NCBI GenBank assembly: GCA_043228905.1
Contig: JBHGNT010000017.1
Span: 6,014,001 to 6,078,000 of the forward strand
DNA length: 64,000 nt
Direction: 5' to 3'
From: Azolla caroliniana
Taxonomy: Eukaryota; Polypodiophyta
Both the position numbers and the translations under genes were made by a program. Below, in pieces: positions 20,473-32,003 of the stretch. The number at the start of each line of letters is the position of its first letter. The stretch's first letter is position 1. The notes below the pieces were generated by a model, which made no database searches, was not told the DNA's origin, and worked only from the letters and a program-made list of their open reading frames with translations.

Positions 20473-21195
20473 TGTGCAACATTGCACATACTTAGAGAAT
20501 TTGTAACATAGGAGTAAATAAACAAATGTAAAGTGTAAGGTGTTAAAGTGTTCTACGAAAATTTGTTAAGTGTAAATGTGATGTGCACATGCGCAAGTAG
20601 AAAAGGGCAGTACATGGGAGTATGAATGTAGTGGGTAGTGGCATTGAATGTGTAAGGGGAGAGAGTTAAAGGCCCATCAATCTAAGACCAAGGGAGATAT
20701 TCCCCATTAAAAGAAGGGGATTTGACTCATCTTTAAGAAATGTGCCTCACCCCTTACTACTATAAAAGGGAGTGACGGGTCACTTTTGAGGGGGTCACCA
20801 TTTTATCATTTTGGGGGTAGACCATTAGGGTTTTAGTTATTCTTATCCCTTTTCGTTTTAGGGTATTGCTTCGAGGTTCCACTCTCTATTATTTCCTTTC
20901 ATTAGGGTTTTCTTCTTCTTTTCCCCCTATCTGGTTAGGGTTTCATCTAGAGGGTTTACATTCGGCCTACGCGGCCATGGTTGTAATTCATGTGGTGTTT
21001 TTGTAATATAATCATTCGATGAATCTTGTATTCTCTTGTCTCTAATCTTAATCTCTCCAATCTTAACCTCTCGAGTCTTAATCTTTCTCGTCCTTCTCAG
21101 TTGAACTCCCAAGCTTCTCTCCCTTCTCTTACTCCCTAGTCCAAGACCCCCGTGGTCCCGCCATTTCCGACACGCATGCGCGGATTTCTGCAACA
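20473..21195 (+). repeat. LTR-like block with TATA box at the 3' end of copia D
   Basis: Begins TGTGCAAC after a coding tail (AGCCATGGTGGGAAAACC) that is also found before a similar TGTGCAAC at 37,654. It contains TATAAAAGG at 20,760 and ends CTGCAACA at 21,195. Part of it (21,124-21,155) recurs almost exactly, inverted, at about 47,909-47,940. The boundaries are inferred from TG/CA ends and shared blocks, with no target duplication. Confidence 0.45.
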
Positions 21196-21312
21196 ACGTA
21201 GGATCAAACCGAACGATGAGCGCGAGCAAGGCTTGAAGACACCAAGAGAAGCAAGAGGCTAAAACCAATTGGATCTGACACATCGGGACCGCAAGTTGAG
21301 CTTGAGGTGGAG

Positions 21313-21774
21313 TGTTAAGCGAGCAAGCTCAACTTGGGACGATCAATGAAAAAAGTCAAGAATCATAATTGGATGGAAACCAATCGGTTAGGCTTGGATT
21401 GATTGAATAAACCAAGAGCCCGATCGGTTAGGCCGAGTCGAATGGAATTTGAGAGGCCGTTAGGGGCTTATATTCTTATTTTAGTAAATATGAAGGAATA
21501 TTATAGGCAATTTAGTGTTAGGCTCATTCATGAACATCAAAGTACTGATAGTACTTATGTCAGCCCATTCATCATTGTTTGTATAAAAAGTGATTAGTAA
21601 GCACATTATATGTACATAGAACATTTTGCTAATAGAAGTTTTGTTGTTCACTCTATTTTTGTTTCTCTCTCGCTGTGTATTTCTGTTTTGTGTTTTTACT
21701 TAAATGTTGTATTTCCAAATAACCAACTATGTATTCTATGCTTTGTCTACCGCTTCCGCACGTAATCTTTTACA
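21313..21774 (+). repeat. Candidate copia 3' LTR
   Basis: Runs from TGTTAAGCG, directly after the purine tract TTGAGGTGGAG, to CTTTTACA at 21,774. Its last 75 bp closely match the end of the LTR at 1,144-1,218. Ends are TG...CA. The upstream parts of the two LTRs do not obviously match, so pairing with element D is uncertain. Confidence 0.5.
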
Positions 21775-23490
21775 TAGTAGTATAGCCAATAATTTAGTGA
21801 CAACTTTTAAATCTATTTCAAATGCTCCTACCATAGATAGATTGGACCATTCCACTACAACCTATCATGTTTTGGAAAAACATTCCTTTGGTTCCTACAT
21901 GGCTATATTTACTTTACTCAATACACACATTTGTATATGTATGGTTCACAGAAATTGCGAAGTTCCAATGCTTAAGTAGTCCCAACACAAAATTAATCTC
22001 ATTTGTTATACATTGCTCTCCCTCTCTTTGGTTGACAGCTTGATTGTTTTTACACTATAGCATAGGAATCCAAAAACTAAGAGACCAAGTTTAATCTTCA
22101 TCAGTGGCTTGGCACCTCAATCATATTGGTCTCCCATGGATAGATGGTAATAATTTATCTCTCAATCCTGTGGCATGAGAATCCACATTTTCAGCACAAA
22201 GGGATATACTTGCAATACAGGTTAAGTATGTTCACATATTTTATACTCCATGCAAATAATGTGGCATCAATATTTTTATTACTGTATTCCACAAGCATGA
22301 TAAAATAACCAAATTCTAGATAAATACAAATTATGTTAAACATAACTAGAGATCAACAATCCACCTTCATCTGGTCAATTATGATCACATCATTGTATGG
22401 TATTGCCTTACTAAGTTCTAGTTCAAAACAACATGTCTAAAAATCTCATATAGTAACATGTCTTTCAATATTAAGTTTATACAATGTCCATCAATCTCAC
22501 AAACCATATAGATCCTAGAACATACATCATGTTGAACAAATTTCTCAACCCTGAGATAAACACTTCTTTCAAAAAGCAATAATGAATATTCTGTAATATT
22601 AAGTAGCACTTAGAACTGTTTGGACATCCATCAATAAGCTTCAAGATTAAGTCCAAATTCACTATGTTAACTGCACAACATCCAGCAACATACGAGTTAA
22701 AATGACATGGGGTTTATACATATACATACATACATACATACATATATATACACACATTGGCCTCTATTGTTCTATCTAATCTTTCCCTCTCTCACATTAG
22801 GATGAAGTGCAAGAAAACAACGTCAAATCATAAAGAAGATTTAAAAAGTCATTTACAAGAGATACATGGTTATTCTAGATCCGTAAGGTCATAGCAAAAC
22901 AAATATTTACAGAAAAATACATGCAATGAACTGTTGTTGAATCATATTTATTATGAGAACATTACACCTTTGCTTATGCTGTCTTATTTAGTGCGAATTT
23001 CTCTCTTGATTTAATCACAAATTAGAAATTTCCCAACAGTACTCGATACATAAGTGGCTACACAGATTTGGGGCAGAAAACTCACGTTGGATCAGCTTTG
23101 TCACTACGTATAATATAATTTGTTCTATCAATGTCATGATCTAAAGCAAATTTATATACTTGCAAATAACCAGGTAACTCCTAGGGTATACTTATCGACG
23201 TATCCATGCCAGACTAATTTGGCTAATGAGAAATAACCAATGGTCAGGTGACTTACTAGACTAAATTGGCTGAAGAAGTTACTGATAAACAATGTTTTAA
23301 AATTGACCAACTCTTGGGCATTTGGTTACCTTTAACCACCTTCCTAGACCATCTATGAGCTGTGTTGTAGGTTAAATGACACATGTGCAATATGGGTGTG
23401 ATTGTTGGTGATCTTGCACAATTGGAAGGTCTACTCCCATTTGATGAGACATTGATCAACTGCATCAGCAGTCTGAGCTGAAACACCAAC
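21775..23490. other. AT-rich intergenic stretch, nothing recognised
   Basis: No convincing ORF or element. It has a (TACA)n/TATA microsatellite at about 22,716-22,750 and many short A/T runs. It marks the change from GC-richer retroelement sequence to the gene-bearing island. Confidence 0.6.
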
Positions 23491-23599
23491 TGCATATTTC
23501 AGTGGTTTCAATCCTTTATGGAATACTTGGGTTTAAGGGATCCTCGTGGGATGTTAATGGGCTTAGGATTGAGTTGTAGTACGCCAAGTGCCTCAAAAT

Positions 23600-24170
23600 T
23601 TTGAGCAATATGAGAGACATGTCAGATATGGCCAAGAGAAATATCTGATCCACTGTGATCGCCACTTCCACGTTGCCCGTCATCGAACAATGTTCGGGAG
23701 TTGACATAATTTTTATGGTTTTCCAGGTTTTACCACAAATTCATCCACACATATGCTTTCTCCGTTACACCTTTGGCAGATTTGTTGAAGTTCAATGTGG
23801 TCTAAGATTGGATACTGCACATCTTAGACATTGATGCTAATGGCGTAGCTATAGAGGTCATCCTCATTCAACAAAATAGACCCATCGCTTTCAAGAGCAA
23901 GAAGATTTCTGTGCAGAGGAGGAAGTGGCCCACACATTGGCTAGAGCCGTATGTAACATTCATGCACTCAAGACATGATGTCACTACCTGTATGGAGCTG
24001 AACTCAAAACCTTGACCTAGCATGCCACTTTGAAGTTCTTCTACACTTAATTGGAACTCAGGGGTCACCAAGGTTGATGGGTGCAACTCATGGAAGAGTT
24101 CCACATGGAAATTGGGTATCATAGAGGGAAAGATACCATAGAATTAAAGTTTTGTCTAGACATGTGTGCA
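23600..24170 (+). pseudogene. Ty3/gypsy RT-RNase H remnant
   Basis: Read in shifting frames, the plus strand shows the end of an RT (FYHKFIHTYAFSVTPLADLL at about 23,733) and an RNase H start (VAIEVILIQQNRPIAFKSKK, then RRKWPTHWLEPYVTFMHSR, about 23,843-23,965), followed by a segment like the RT/integrase connection. Many stops. No LTRs recognised. Confidence 0.7.
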
Positions 24171-24439
24171 CTAAATGAGTTTCAATATATTCGAAAGTGA
24201 AATGCCACATGCTCACAATAAGCTTAGAAAATGCACACATCTATTTAGAATAACTGGTCCTAGGCTAGGAATTGTGAGTTTTAGACTGTGAGGTCGATGC
24301 AAGGAGTGTGAGTGGTATACAATCGGTGGGTGTGTGTGAGAGGGAGAGTGTTAGCTAAAGAATACAAATGTGTGTGTGTGAGAGAGAGAGATACACTAAA
24401 AACTAATTCATATTAAGAAACTTAAAAGGTAATACAAAG

Positions 24440-24630
24440 AAATGGTCGATGTGAGAGCAGCTCTTTATTAGACCACCACCCTCAAAGTTCCCTGTTGAGC
24501 AAAGATTTAATTAGAATAACTGGTCCTAACTGGTCCTAGGCTAGCAGCACAGAAAATACTAGTGAGAGTAGCTCTTTATTAGACCACCACCCTCAAAGTT
24601 CCCTGACGAGCTAGGATTTCTCAAGAAAGA
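24440..24630. repeat. Duplicated gypsy spacer
   Basis: AGCTCTTTATTAGACCACCA plus the following CCCTCAAAGTTCCCTG occurs at about 24,461 and again at about 24,570. A weaker third copy (TTAGACCACCGCC) lies at about 26,238 before integrase-like sequence. This suggests two or three tandem gypsy fragments. Confidence 0.7.
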
Positions 24631-24849
24631 AAGAAATATACATTAATGTCTTTTAAGAGGCCAAAACAGCCTATACGACCAAACAAGAGACTACATCTAA
24701 AATGTTGTCTTGTGTTTGAGAACAACAAACCAAAATAAATGTTGCTAAGTAATAAAAAGTAAATAAGATAAAAAGTGACTAAAAAATATTGTTATCGGCA
24801 AATGTAAGATTCTCAAGTCAGATATATTGTAATTTTTGTCTTTGAAAAA

Positions 24850-26640
24850 TCTCTAGCATATGTTGATTCAGAATTACGAGGTCTCTGAGGCCAGCGAAGC
24901 ACCTGACCTTATAATTCTAGTTAAGAGGAAAAACAATACTTACCATAAGTGTATTGATTATTGTGCTCTGAGTAAAATTACATTTAAGGATCTTGATCCT
25001 ATACCTCTTGTTAACATTTTAGTATGTAATTGGTAATGCTGAAGTATTTAGCATAAATATTTCAGCATTATGAAAAGATATGTCTGACTTCAGCATTATG
25101 AAAAGATTTGATTTCAAAAGTGGCTATCATCAAATAGGAATTTATCAGAAAAGATATGCCCAAGAAAACATTTCACATTATGAACATCTAGTTATATACC
25201 CAAGACAACATTTTACACCCATTATGAATATATAGTTTTACCATTCAGTCTTAATGAAAATATGTCTGATATTAGGTAATTTTGTTGTTGACTTTGTGGA
25301 TAATAAACTAGTCTTAAGCAAAACCCGAGAGAAACTCGTTAATCCCAGAGCATCTAATGTTCCTAACAATGTGATACCTCATATCAGGTAAGTCTTTGAC
25401 CCTTCTGACTCACACAAGGACCACCAAATTTTGGCCAATACCTGGTACATATGCTGATACTTCAAACTTGGAGATTAATCGAACTCTGGCGATTTTATCA
25501 AGTATAAAACAACCTTCCTGTGCCAGAAGGTTATTGAATACTTAGGCCACATAATATTTGATAATGGGGTGAGGATGGATCCTTCACAGGTTTCCATAAT
25601 TCTGAGTTGGCTGACAATGCACAATGTCTCAGTTGCGATCTTTTCCAGGGCTTTCCAAGTTTTATCGAAAATTCATCCAAAGATCTGCTCCCCTAGTAAT
25701 GGTCTTTGTTGTCCAATGTGGTCCATTATCAGGCTCCTGCTAGGCAGCAAGCATTTGATCAACTGAAGAAAGTTGTAGCATCTACATCTGTGTTTGAAGT
25801 GGATGACCTACAATTACTATGAATCATAGAGATTGCTGCTAGTGATGTAGTTCTAGGAGCTGTCCCTATTCGACAAGATAGACCAATTGCTTTGAAGAGC
25901 AGGAAGCTCCATGCACTGAAGAACTGGCCCGTGCATGAGCTAGAGTTAATAAGTAATCATTTTGGCACTGAAGACATGACGCTGCTACTTATATGGAGCC
26001 GAATTCAAGATCTTAACTGATTAAGCCACTTTGAAGTGCATTTGTTGATGAATTATCGTTAAGGGAAAGATGGGGTGGTAGCGGATGCTTTGTTTAGCTT
26101 GCCAACCAAATGAGTATCAGTATAGTTGAAAGTGAGACATCACATGTTATATGGGATGCTCACAAAGTAGACTAATTTATTTAAAATAAGTGGTTCAAGG
26201 CTAGCCGAATTAAGAATGCTAATGAGCAGGCCTTCTGTTAGACCACCGCCAAAAGTTCTTCATTGAGCAAGGACTGCTCAAGCAAAATGGAAAAATATGT
26301 GTGCTATAGCTTCCCTGTTCATTATGCTTGACCAATTAACTAAAATAGCACACTTTACTCCCACTACTATTCAACGTATGTTTCACATACATGGTTTACT
26401 GGAAACTATTTTCTTGGACTCAAACATTTGTTTCATAGAACGGTTTTGGACTAGTTTGCTTCCAAAACTAGGCAATAAATTGAAGTTTAGTTGATGACCA
26501 ATGGTTAGTTAGAAACGGTTAACCAAATATTGGAAGATATGTTTCGGAAATATGTGTTTGTCCATCAGATAGACTAGGAAAGTTATTTGTCATTACTTAG
26601 TTTGCGTATAATTCAGGGAACCATTTAATGACTAAATTTT
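24850..26640 (+). pseudogene. Ty3/gypsy RT-RNase H-integrase remnant
   Basis: Decayed plus-strand pol. Its pieces, in order: the RT motif DFKSGYHQIGIYQK (about 25,109), GHIIFDNGVRMDPSQVS (about 25,548), RNase H segment RQDRPIALKSRKLHALKNWP (about 25,872-25,930), and integrase segment DQLTKIAHFTPTTIQRMF then FIERFWTSLLPKLGNKLKFS (about 26,328-26,490). The order RT-RH-IN is that of gypsy. Frames shift repeatedly; no LTRs seen. Confidence 0.75.
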
Positions 26641-27720
26641 TCCTGTTTGTGATAAATTCTGGGTTCGCCTAGCTTTTCCATATTCAATTTGATTGAGTAA
26701 TCGTAATCCAAGTGCCTCAAGTTATTTGAAGTATAAAAGAAGACATGTTTGATATGCCTAAGAGAAACATTCAATCCAATATGTACAGAGCGGAGTGTTT
26801 TGCCAGCACGAAACATACTCCAACATCCTAGGTGGTAGGAGCATGCGTGTATTTGTTGATCAACTAGCACAAGATACAAACACTATCTTATGTTCCACAT
26901 TTCTACAAGGCAACAAACAAGTAGGCGACTAAGATCAATATAGTCTTATGTAATGTTTGCATTAACCTACAAGGCAATTAACCACACTATCTTGAGAAGC
27001 TTAGTCGCATTGACAAGGGTTAGTTTTCAGCATATCAATAGAACCACTAATAAGATCACGGTTGCCTTCCTGATTGAACTGAAATCGATCAATGGCTTCT
27101 TACATGTGTGCCACATTTTCCCCAGAATGACATTTAAGCATAATAGCTTGGATCATGAACAGAAGTGTGCAAGATTCATGAGATAATAAATATGAAAGAC
27201 TGTGCTCATCAATGTGACTAACCTGCTGAAGATAGGTTGTAAGTCTATGTTCTTTAGATCTCATGTAGTAACAAACATAAAGGTTGTCTGCCCACACCGA
27301 CAGACATCTTGAAATGGTCCATGACACTTTTGGCTCAGAAATATCATCCCTCTCAAAGGATATGTCAAACAAATTTCCCTTTAGCCCTTAACCTTTTGCC
27401 CTCAAACGTTCACCCATGTTAAGGATTATGATAGGGGTCATCCTCTCATGATTGTGACAATGTGACATCTATCTTCAACATAAAGGAGAAAAAGTAAAAC
27501 TTAACTCCAACACATAAGTGGTACCATTGCTACTTCCCATTCTAAATGAAAAACCTTACAATTACTATATCTTTAAATTCTTTAAGGGCTACAACACAAT
27601 TACAGAAGAAAAAAACTCGTCTTTGAAATACCATGTCTTTCCTGTCATAAATAACAAACATCCTTAAAACACAGTTACAGCCAAACCTTTTCTCAAAATA
27701 GAAGAAATTGCAAAGGACAT
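26641..27720. other. Intergenic stretch, nothing recognised
   Basis: No ORF with familiar motifs on either strand. Short open frames on both strands are AT-rich and without domain character. Confidence 0.5.
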
Positions 27721-27724
27721 TCAA

Positions 27725-28292
27725 GACTCAAGAGAAACCCATGTATACACAGGTTGCAAATACTGTAACAGACAATGTTTTTTGTATCCACAAAAAAATG
27801 TGACGAACGAATGTCAAAAGGCATGCAAGATTCAGAGAAATCCATGGATTTATAGAGCACAAGAAATTTGTGAAAAAGACTGTTCGTGCGAGAAAAATGA
27901 GTGTCATCCAGGACAGTCAGGATTCAAAGATATTCTATGGATTCTTGGATTTCAAAGGCTATTAAAACAAAAAGTTGTTATCGTGACCAAAGGCCTCGAA
28001 CTTAGTAGAAAATCATGGATCTTAATACTAGAAATTCGTTTTACGTGAAAAGACTACTGGTGAACGCGTCAAACTGAATGATTCATAGGAATGCATGGAT
28101 TGACAGAGGCAAAAGTGAAAAAAAGCGGAAGAGAAGAGGGAACAATTCCATAAAAAGTAATGAAGACGTGAGGGATTCATAGAAATCCATGGATCACAGA
28201 CGATACAAGAAAAGAAGAAGTGGGAGGAAAGAGAAAACAAATGCATTAACTAGAAAGAAAACCCCCAAAAATTCATAGACAGACCATGGATT
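27725..28292. repeat. Seven spaced copies of a GATTCATAGAAATCCATGGAT motif
   Basis: Degenerate copies near 27,725, 27,829, 27,921, 28,003, 28,080, 28,174 and 28,270, at intervals of about 77-104 bp. The most complete are at 27,829 and 28,174, and each ends in or near the palindrome ATCCATGGAT. The block lies directly downstream of the SMAP-like gene on that gene's strand. Confidence 0.7.
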
Positions 28293-28405
28293 TCACAAGA
28301 CGAAATTTACAAAAGAACAAAGACAGGAACGGGCGAAGACATACTTTTCGAGCATGAGAAACGAACCTTTGTTGATAATCTCTGGTGTGCGACATTCCAA
28401 AGAAG

Positions 28406-28714
28406 CTAAGCGATGTCAGAGTCGTCGAAGTCATCATCGAAGGAGTTGAAGAAATCGGAGTCGAGGGGGCGAGAGTCAGGGATGGAGTCAGAGAAGAAGT
28501 CGGTGGCGTCGTTGTTGTCGAGGTCGAGCTCCATAGCCGCAGTAGATGCGGAAGCAGATGCAGAAGGGATGGCAGCAGCAGCAGAAGCGGACGAAGAAGA
28601 AGAAGAAGAAGAAGAAGAAGACGAAGAAGGTGCAACAGAAGGAAGGATTGTGGAAACGGCGGCGGCGGCAGAAGAAGAAGAATCGTCCATCTCTCCCAGC
28701 GATGGCGGCTTCAT
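28406..28714 (-). CDS. SMAP1: SMAP-like small acidic protein, 102 residues
   Basis: Single-exon minus-strand ORF ending in an acidic, Phe/Asp-rich tail (LDSDFFNSFDDDFDDSDIA, residues 84-102). This tail is the hallmark of plant SMALL ACIDIC PROTEIN 1/2, small proteins linked in Arabidopsis to the 2,4-D/auxin response. The middle has MELDLDNND (residues about 61-69), resembling the acidic Met-rich middle of SMAP1. The N-terminal 60 residues are a Ser/Ala-rich extension including a run of 13 serines, which makes the protein longer than the roughly 60-residue Arabidopsis form. Start is at 28,714; an internal ATG at about 28,690 (MDDSSSS) is also possible. A GAA-repeat leader precedes it. Identification rests on the tail motif alone. 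Plus-strand ORFs here are shadows of the triplet repeats. Confidence 0.78.
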   Translation of the reverse strand: MKPPSLGEMDDSSSSAAAAVSTILPSVAPSSSSSSSSSSSSSASAAAAIPSASASASTAAMELDLDNNDATDFFSDSIPDSRPLDSDFFNSFDDDFDDSDIA

Positions 28715-28766
28715 CTCCGTGCTGCTTCTTTCTTTCTGCTGCCTCGTCTCAGTCTGTCTGTCTTCT

Positions 28767-28801
<35 letters not shown>

Positions 28802-29340
28802 TCCTTTTTTGGCAGGGGACAGTTTGCCTATTTAGGAAAGCCTACCATTTGAGTAGGGGGGCACCTTGGGTCTAAGGTCTTGGGTTCGGATCCAACTTTC
28901 AGCACATGTATGCATTACTATACTTCTTCAAAAGCTACATTAGCCACATTGGCATGGGCATTTGTGAACCGAACAAATCTTGGATCCCGAGTATACTGCG
29001 AAGCAGCTCCCCTCCTATAATTCTCCGAAGAACTGTATGCGCGATCAGGCCGCAATGATTTCCACACACAGACAAACTCGCGGATTCAACCTCAAGGGCA
29101 TGCAATTTATTCCCCAGTCAAACGAATGAATGAATAGGGCTTCGTTTGCAATGACAAGGATCGCTCGCTGGACCCAACCTGTAGATCGATTCCGATGACA
29201 AGCAACAATGAATCATGAACTACCCCACCTTACATGATTGTCGCCCTTCATGTCACAGTTTCCTCGACTTTTCCAATTATGTAAATTGCCACAAAAAGAA
29301 ATGGTTTCAGCCAACTCCACCCATAACACCTAATACCTAT
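28715..29340 (-). other. Leader and upstream region of the SMAP-like gene
   Basis: On the minus strand the 5' leader carries a GAA triplet run (complement of about 28,770-28,801) and purine-rich sequence. No clear TATA box within 150 bp. A pol III B-box-like GGTTCGGATCC at 28,883-28,893 stands alone without an A box. The rest to 29,340 shows nothing recognisable. Confidence 0.5.
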
Positions 29341-29379
29341 ACCTTATGTACTCTTATATAGCTTGGAAATGGGGCTTCT

Positions 29380-29695
29380 TCTCCTCTCAACTCCATGTAT
29401 GCAAAAGCCCAATCAAATGGAGATCTTACACAACTCCAATCAAAGAGACATCCATGTTGTATTGATTACCTTCTCACCCATTCTTGTTGTTGGGCAAGAA
29501 GCAGCCCAATGCCTACTATTCTTGTTGTTTGGCAAGAAGCAACTCAATGCCTACTCGACTCCGTATATGCCAAAAGCCAATCACATGGAGTTCTTTTACA
29601 ACTCCAATCAAAGAGATATCCACATTGTATACCTTGCCTTCTAAGCCATTCTTGTGATTGGGCAAGAAGCAACTTAATGCCTACTTATCTCTAGT
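29380..29695. repeat. Tandem duplication of about 175 bp
   Basis: The block with CAACTCCATGTATGCAAAAG, CTCCAATCAAAGAGACATCC and GGGCAAGAAGCA..AATGCCTACT recurs as CGACTCCGTATATGCCAAAA, CTCCAATCAAAGAGATATCC and GGGCAAGAAGCAACTTAATG. The GGCAAGAAGCA segment appears three times (about 29,491, 29,530, 29,659). Confidence 0.85.
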
Positions 29696-29899
29696 TCAAT
29701 TGGGTGAAAGAATCTTGTTCCATTAGCATCCCTCAAAGGCACAACCCAACTATACCTTAGCTCTCAATGTTGATCGAGATTTCGTACCCACCTTAATTAC
29801 ATGATGTTCAACAAGATACAAGATTTTGGAATTCTCACAAATTTATAACTTTTTCCTCTTTCCACATATTTCCCTCAATCATTTTATGATAAATATCTT

Positions 29900-31560
29900 G
29901 TGTTGATATTTTGGAGATATTTCTCTATTCCCAACAAATGTTTCATCAAGCTTTTGTGATTGTTCATTCAAATCTAGGATTGGGCCTTAACAATATTAAG
30001 GCACCCTATAATGTATGCCTATTAATCATTTCTACGTAGACCTAAACCCTGAACCCTAAATGTCATTAATCATTTCTATGTGACTAGCATGGCATCTTGC
30101 ATTGGCTACTTCCTGGCATATCCAATTACAACGGGACTACTTCCTACTCCAACTCATTCGCATAATCAATTGCCATCTATACGTTCAGAATATTTTGCAA
30201 ACGATCTTTCTTTGCCATCTATCAATTGCCATCTATGGTGGATAATAGAAGGAAAAGCTTTTACATAAATATAACCTATTAGCTAGTTTTTTTGCAAAAT
30301 TCTCGTAAATTCTCCTTATCAAAGAAATAGGCCTCCATTGAACAAAGGATATTCAAGGAGGCAACTTTCACAAAAGCTTATCTAAACCAATCTCCTAACA
30401 ATGAGGTATGTCCCTAATGTCCAAACTTTTTGAAACAACATTGTGAGTGGCCCATTTAACTATACCACATATTTCTTAAACAACTCATTTGTTAATCCCT
30501 CCCAACCTAGTTTCTTGCACTTCATCCTTTTGCAAAATCCAATGTCTTGGCATCAAACAACAATGTCAAAAAACTCTTCTTGCAAAGATACGAACAACTC
30601 TTTTTTCAAAGAATTACAATGCTCCCTATTAGATGATGGTGCCCATATAAATAAGGCAAGCACTTTATGCCATGAGGCAACCAATTGTTGAACAATGAAG
30701 AGAAAGGAATTTCTAGTAGAATATTTCCACTAAGTAATTGCCATCACATTGCCGTAATCATTGTTGTCACATGTGTTATACCCTCCTAAATATTGGACAA
30801 TAGATATCCACGGCAATTAGAGTGAACATATGTATTGTAATAACAAAAATCTATGACCCATCATACACATAGATACGTTTGATATTACAAGTCCCCCACA
30901 TATGTAGGGATTGAAATGACTCAAGTGATGCAACACCTAGGTTAATACCTTGCACAACTCCCCATCAAAGAAATAGGCCACCATTAGTGAAATGACTCAA
31001 GTGATGCAATCTTTGGAACTAATTAATGAGACCAACCTTTCAAGCTTGAGGCATACAACGAGAATCCTAATAATGTTGAAGCTAAGGTTCCATTAAAATG
31101 TTGGAATATTGTTTAAAAACTTAATTTGTCAAGCCATCCCAACCAAGGTTCTTACCCCCAAGGAAGGCACCTTAAAACCATATCCACCTCACTTCTCTCA
31201 CACATTTTTTGAGAAATAACATTGATCTTAATTAAGATATGAGCACGTATAAAAGCTAGCAACATACAAGAAACCAAATGTTGCAAGAACTTGAATAGAA
31301 CTATGAAGCAAATCCCATTTCAGCATTTTCTCATTGATCATATTTGACATCCGTGGGCAATATGTAAATTCATCCATCCATATTCATGAAAATGTTTCAA
31401 TTTGGCCCATACATCATATTTGATTGTCGAGGATGATAATAAAATCAACCGATCCAACTTCCCCTCTTTGCTTTACGTTAAGTAGGGTTTGGTGAGGCAA
31501 TTGTTTCATCAAGCTCTTGAAAGAAAATAGAGAAAATACAAAAAAATAAATCCATGCCAT
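29900..31560 (-). pseudogene. Decayed LINE (non-LTR RT), minus strand
   Basis: Two separate blocks read on the minus strand like the LINE RT motif QWRPISL: FVQWRPISLIRRIYENFAKKLANRLYL (complement of about 30,265-30,345, shown across frames) and WWPISLMGSCARY (about 30,950-30,990). Upstream, KKLGWEGLTNELFKKY resembles the KAPGPDGLTNEFFK motif. Further upstream (31,400-31,480), sequence like the end of the AP endonuclease (SRLDRF) can be traced. Many stops and shifts. The two RT blocks imply two fragments or a duplication. Confidence 0.55.
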
Positions 31561-32003
31561 CATTAAGGGGCTATAAGCAAACCTCATACTCCTTAATGTT
31601 GCTAGAAACTTAAAGAAGGCAATAGAGTACTATCCCCTTCAGAGAGTTTACAATATGTATTGAAACTAAGGACATTGCATAAAGGTTCCAAATGTTTGTA
31701 CAAGATTGACATCAAATATTATTGACATTTTGTGATATCAAGAAGAATGAATACAAGCATTTGATCCCAAATTTGTAAGTGGATGCATGCTTAAACAATT
31801 GTTGTTCAAGAACAATACCTCTCTTGGCAAATCACTACAATACAAATGATTTTCCTGGTGAATTCTAAGAATAATAATATTCTAGATTCAGCACTTATAC
31901 AGGTTCATGTCATCCCCAAGTACAAGGATAAAAAAATGTACCAATTGAGAGAGAAGAAGTTTCTGTTACCCATCCATACTAGAGGAATAAAAGGGAATGC
32001 ACT
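31561..32003. other. Region downstream of ALIS, nothing recognised
   Basis: AT-rich; it would include the 3' UTR of the ALIS gene. No clear polyadenylation signal chosen and no ORF with domain character. Confidence 0.4.

Noticed and set aside
21313-21774. Solo LTR with target duplication
   Set aside because: The flanks (GGAG and TAGTA) do not match, while a purine tract precedes it, so a 3' LTR is the better reading.
27782-28048. Cys-containing ORF (88 codons, plus)
   Set aside because: No domain character. It lies in the repeat block downstream of the SMAP gene and its cysteines follow no spacing pattern.
27725-28292. Box C/D snoRNA cluster
   Set aside because: The spacing fits, but C (TGATGA) and D (CTGA) boxes are not placed consistently around the repeated word.
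28385-28852. Plus-strand ORFs of 109-155 codons over the SMAP gene
   Set aside because: They consist of runs of E, K, R or S created by the GAA/CTT triplets. The minus frame has the meaningful SMAP tail.
28883-28893. Possible tRNA or SINE B box (GGTTCGGATCC)
   Set aside because: No A box at the right distance and no cloverleaf pairing.
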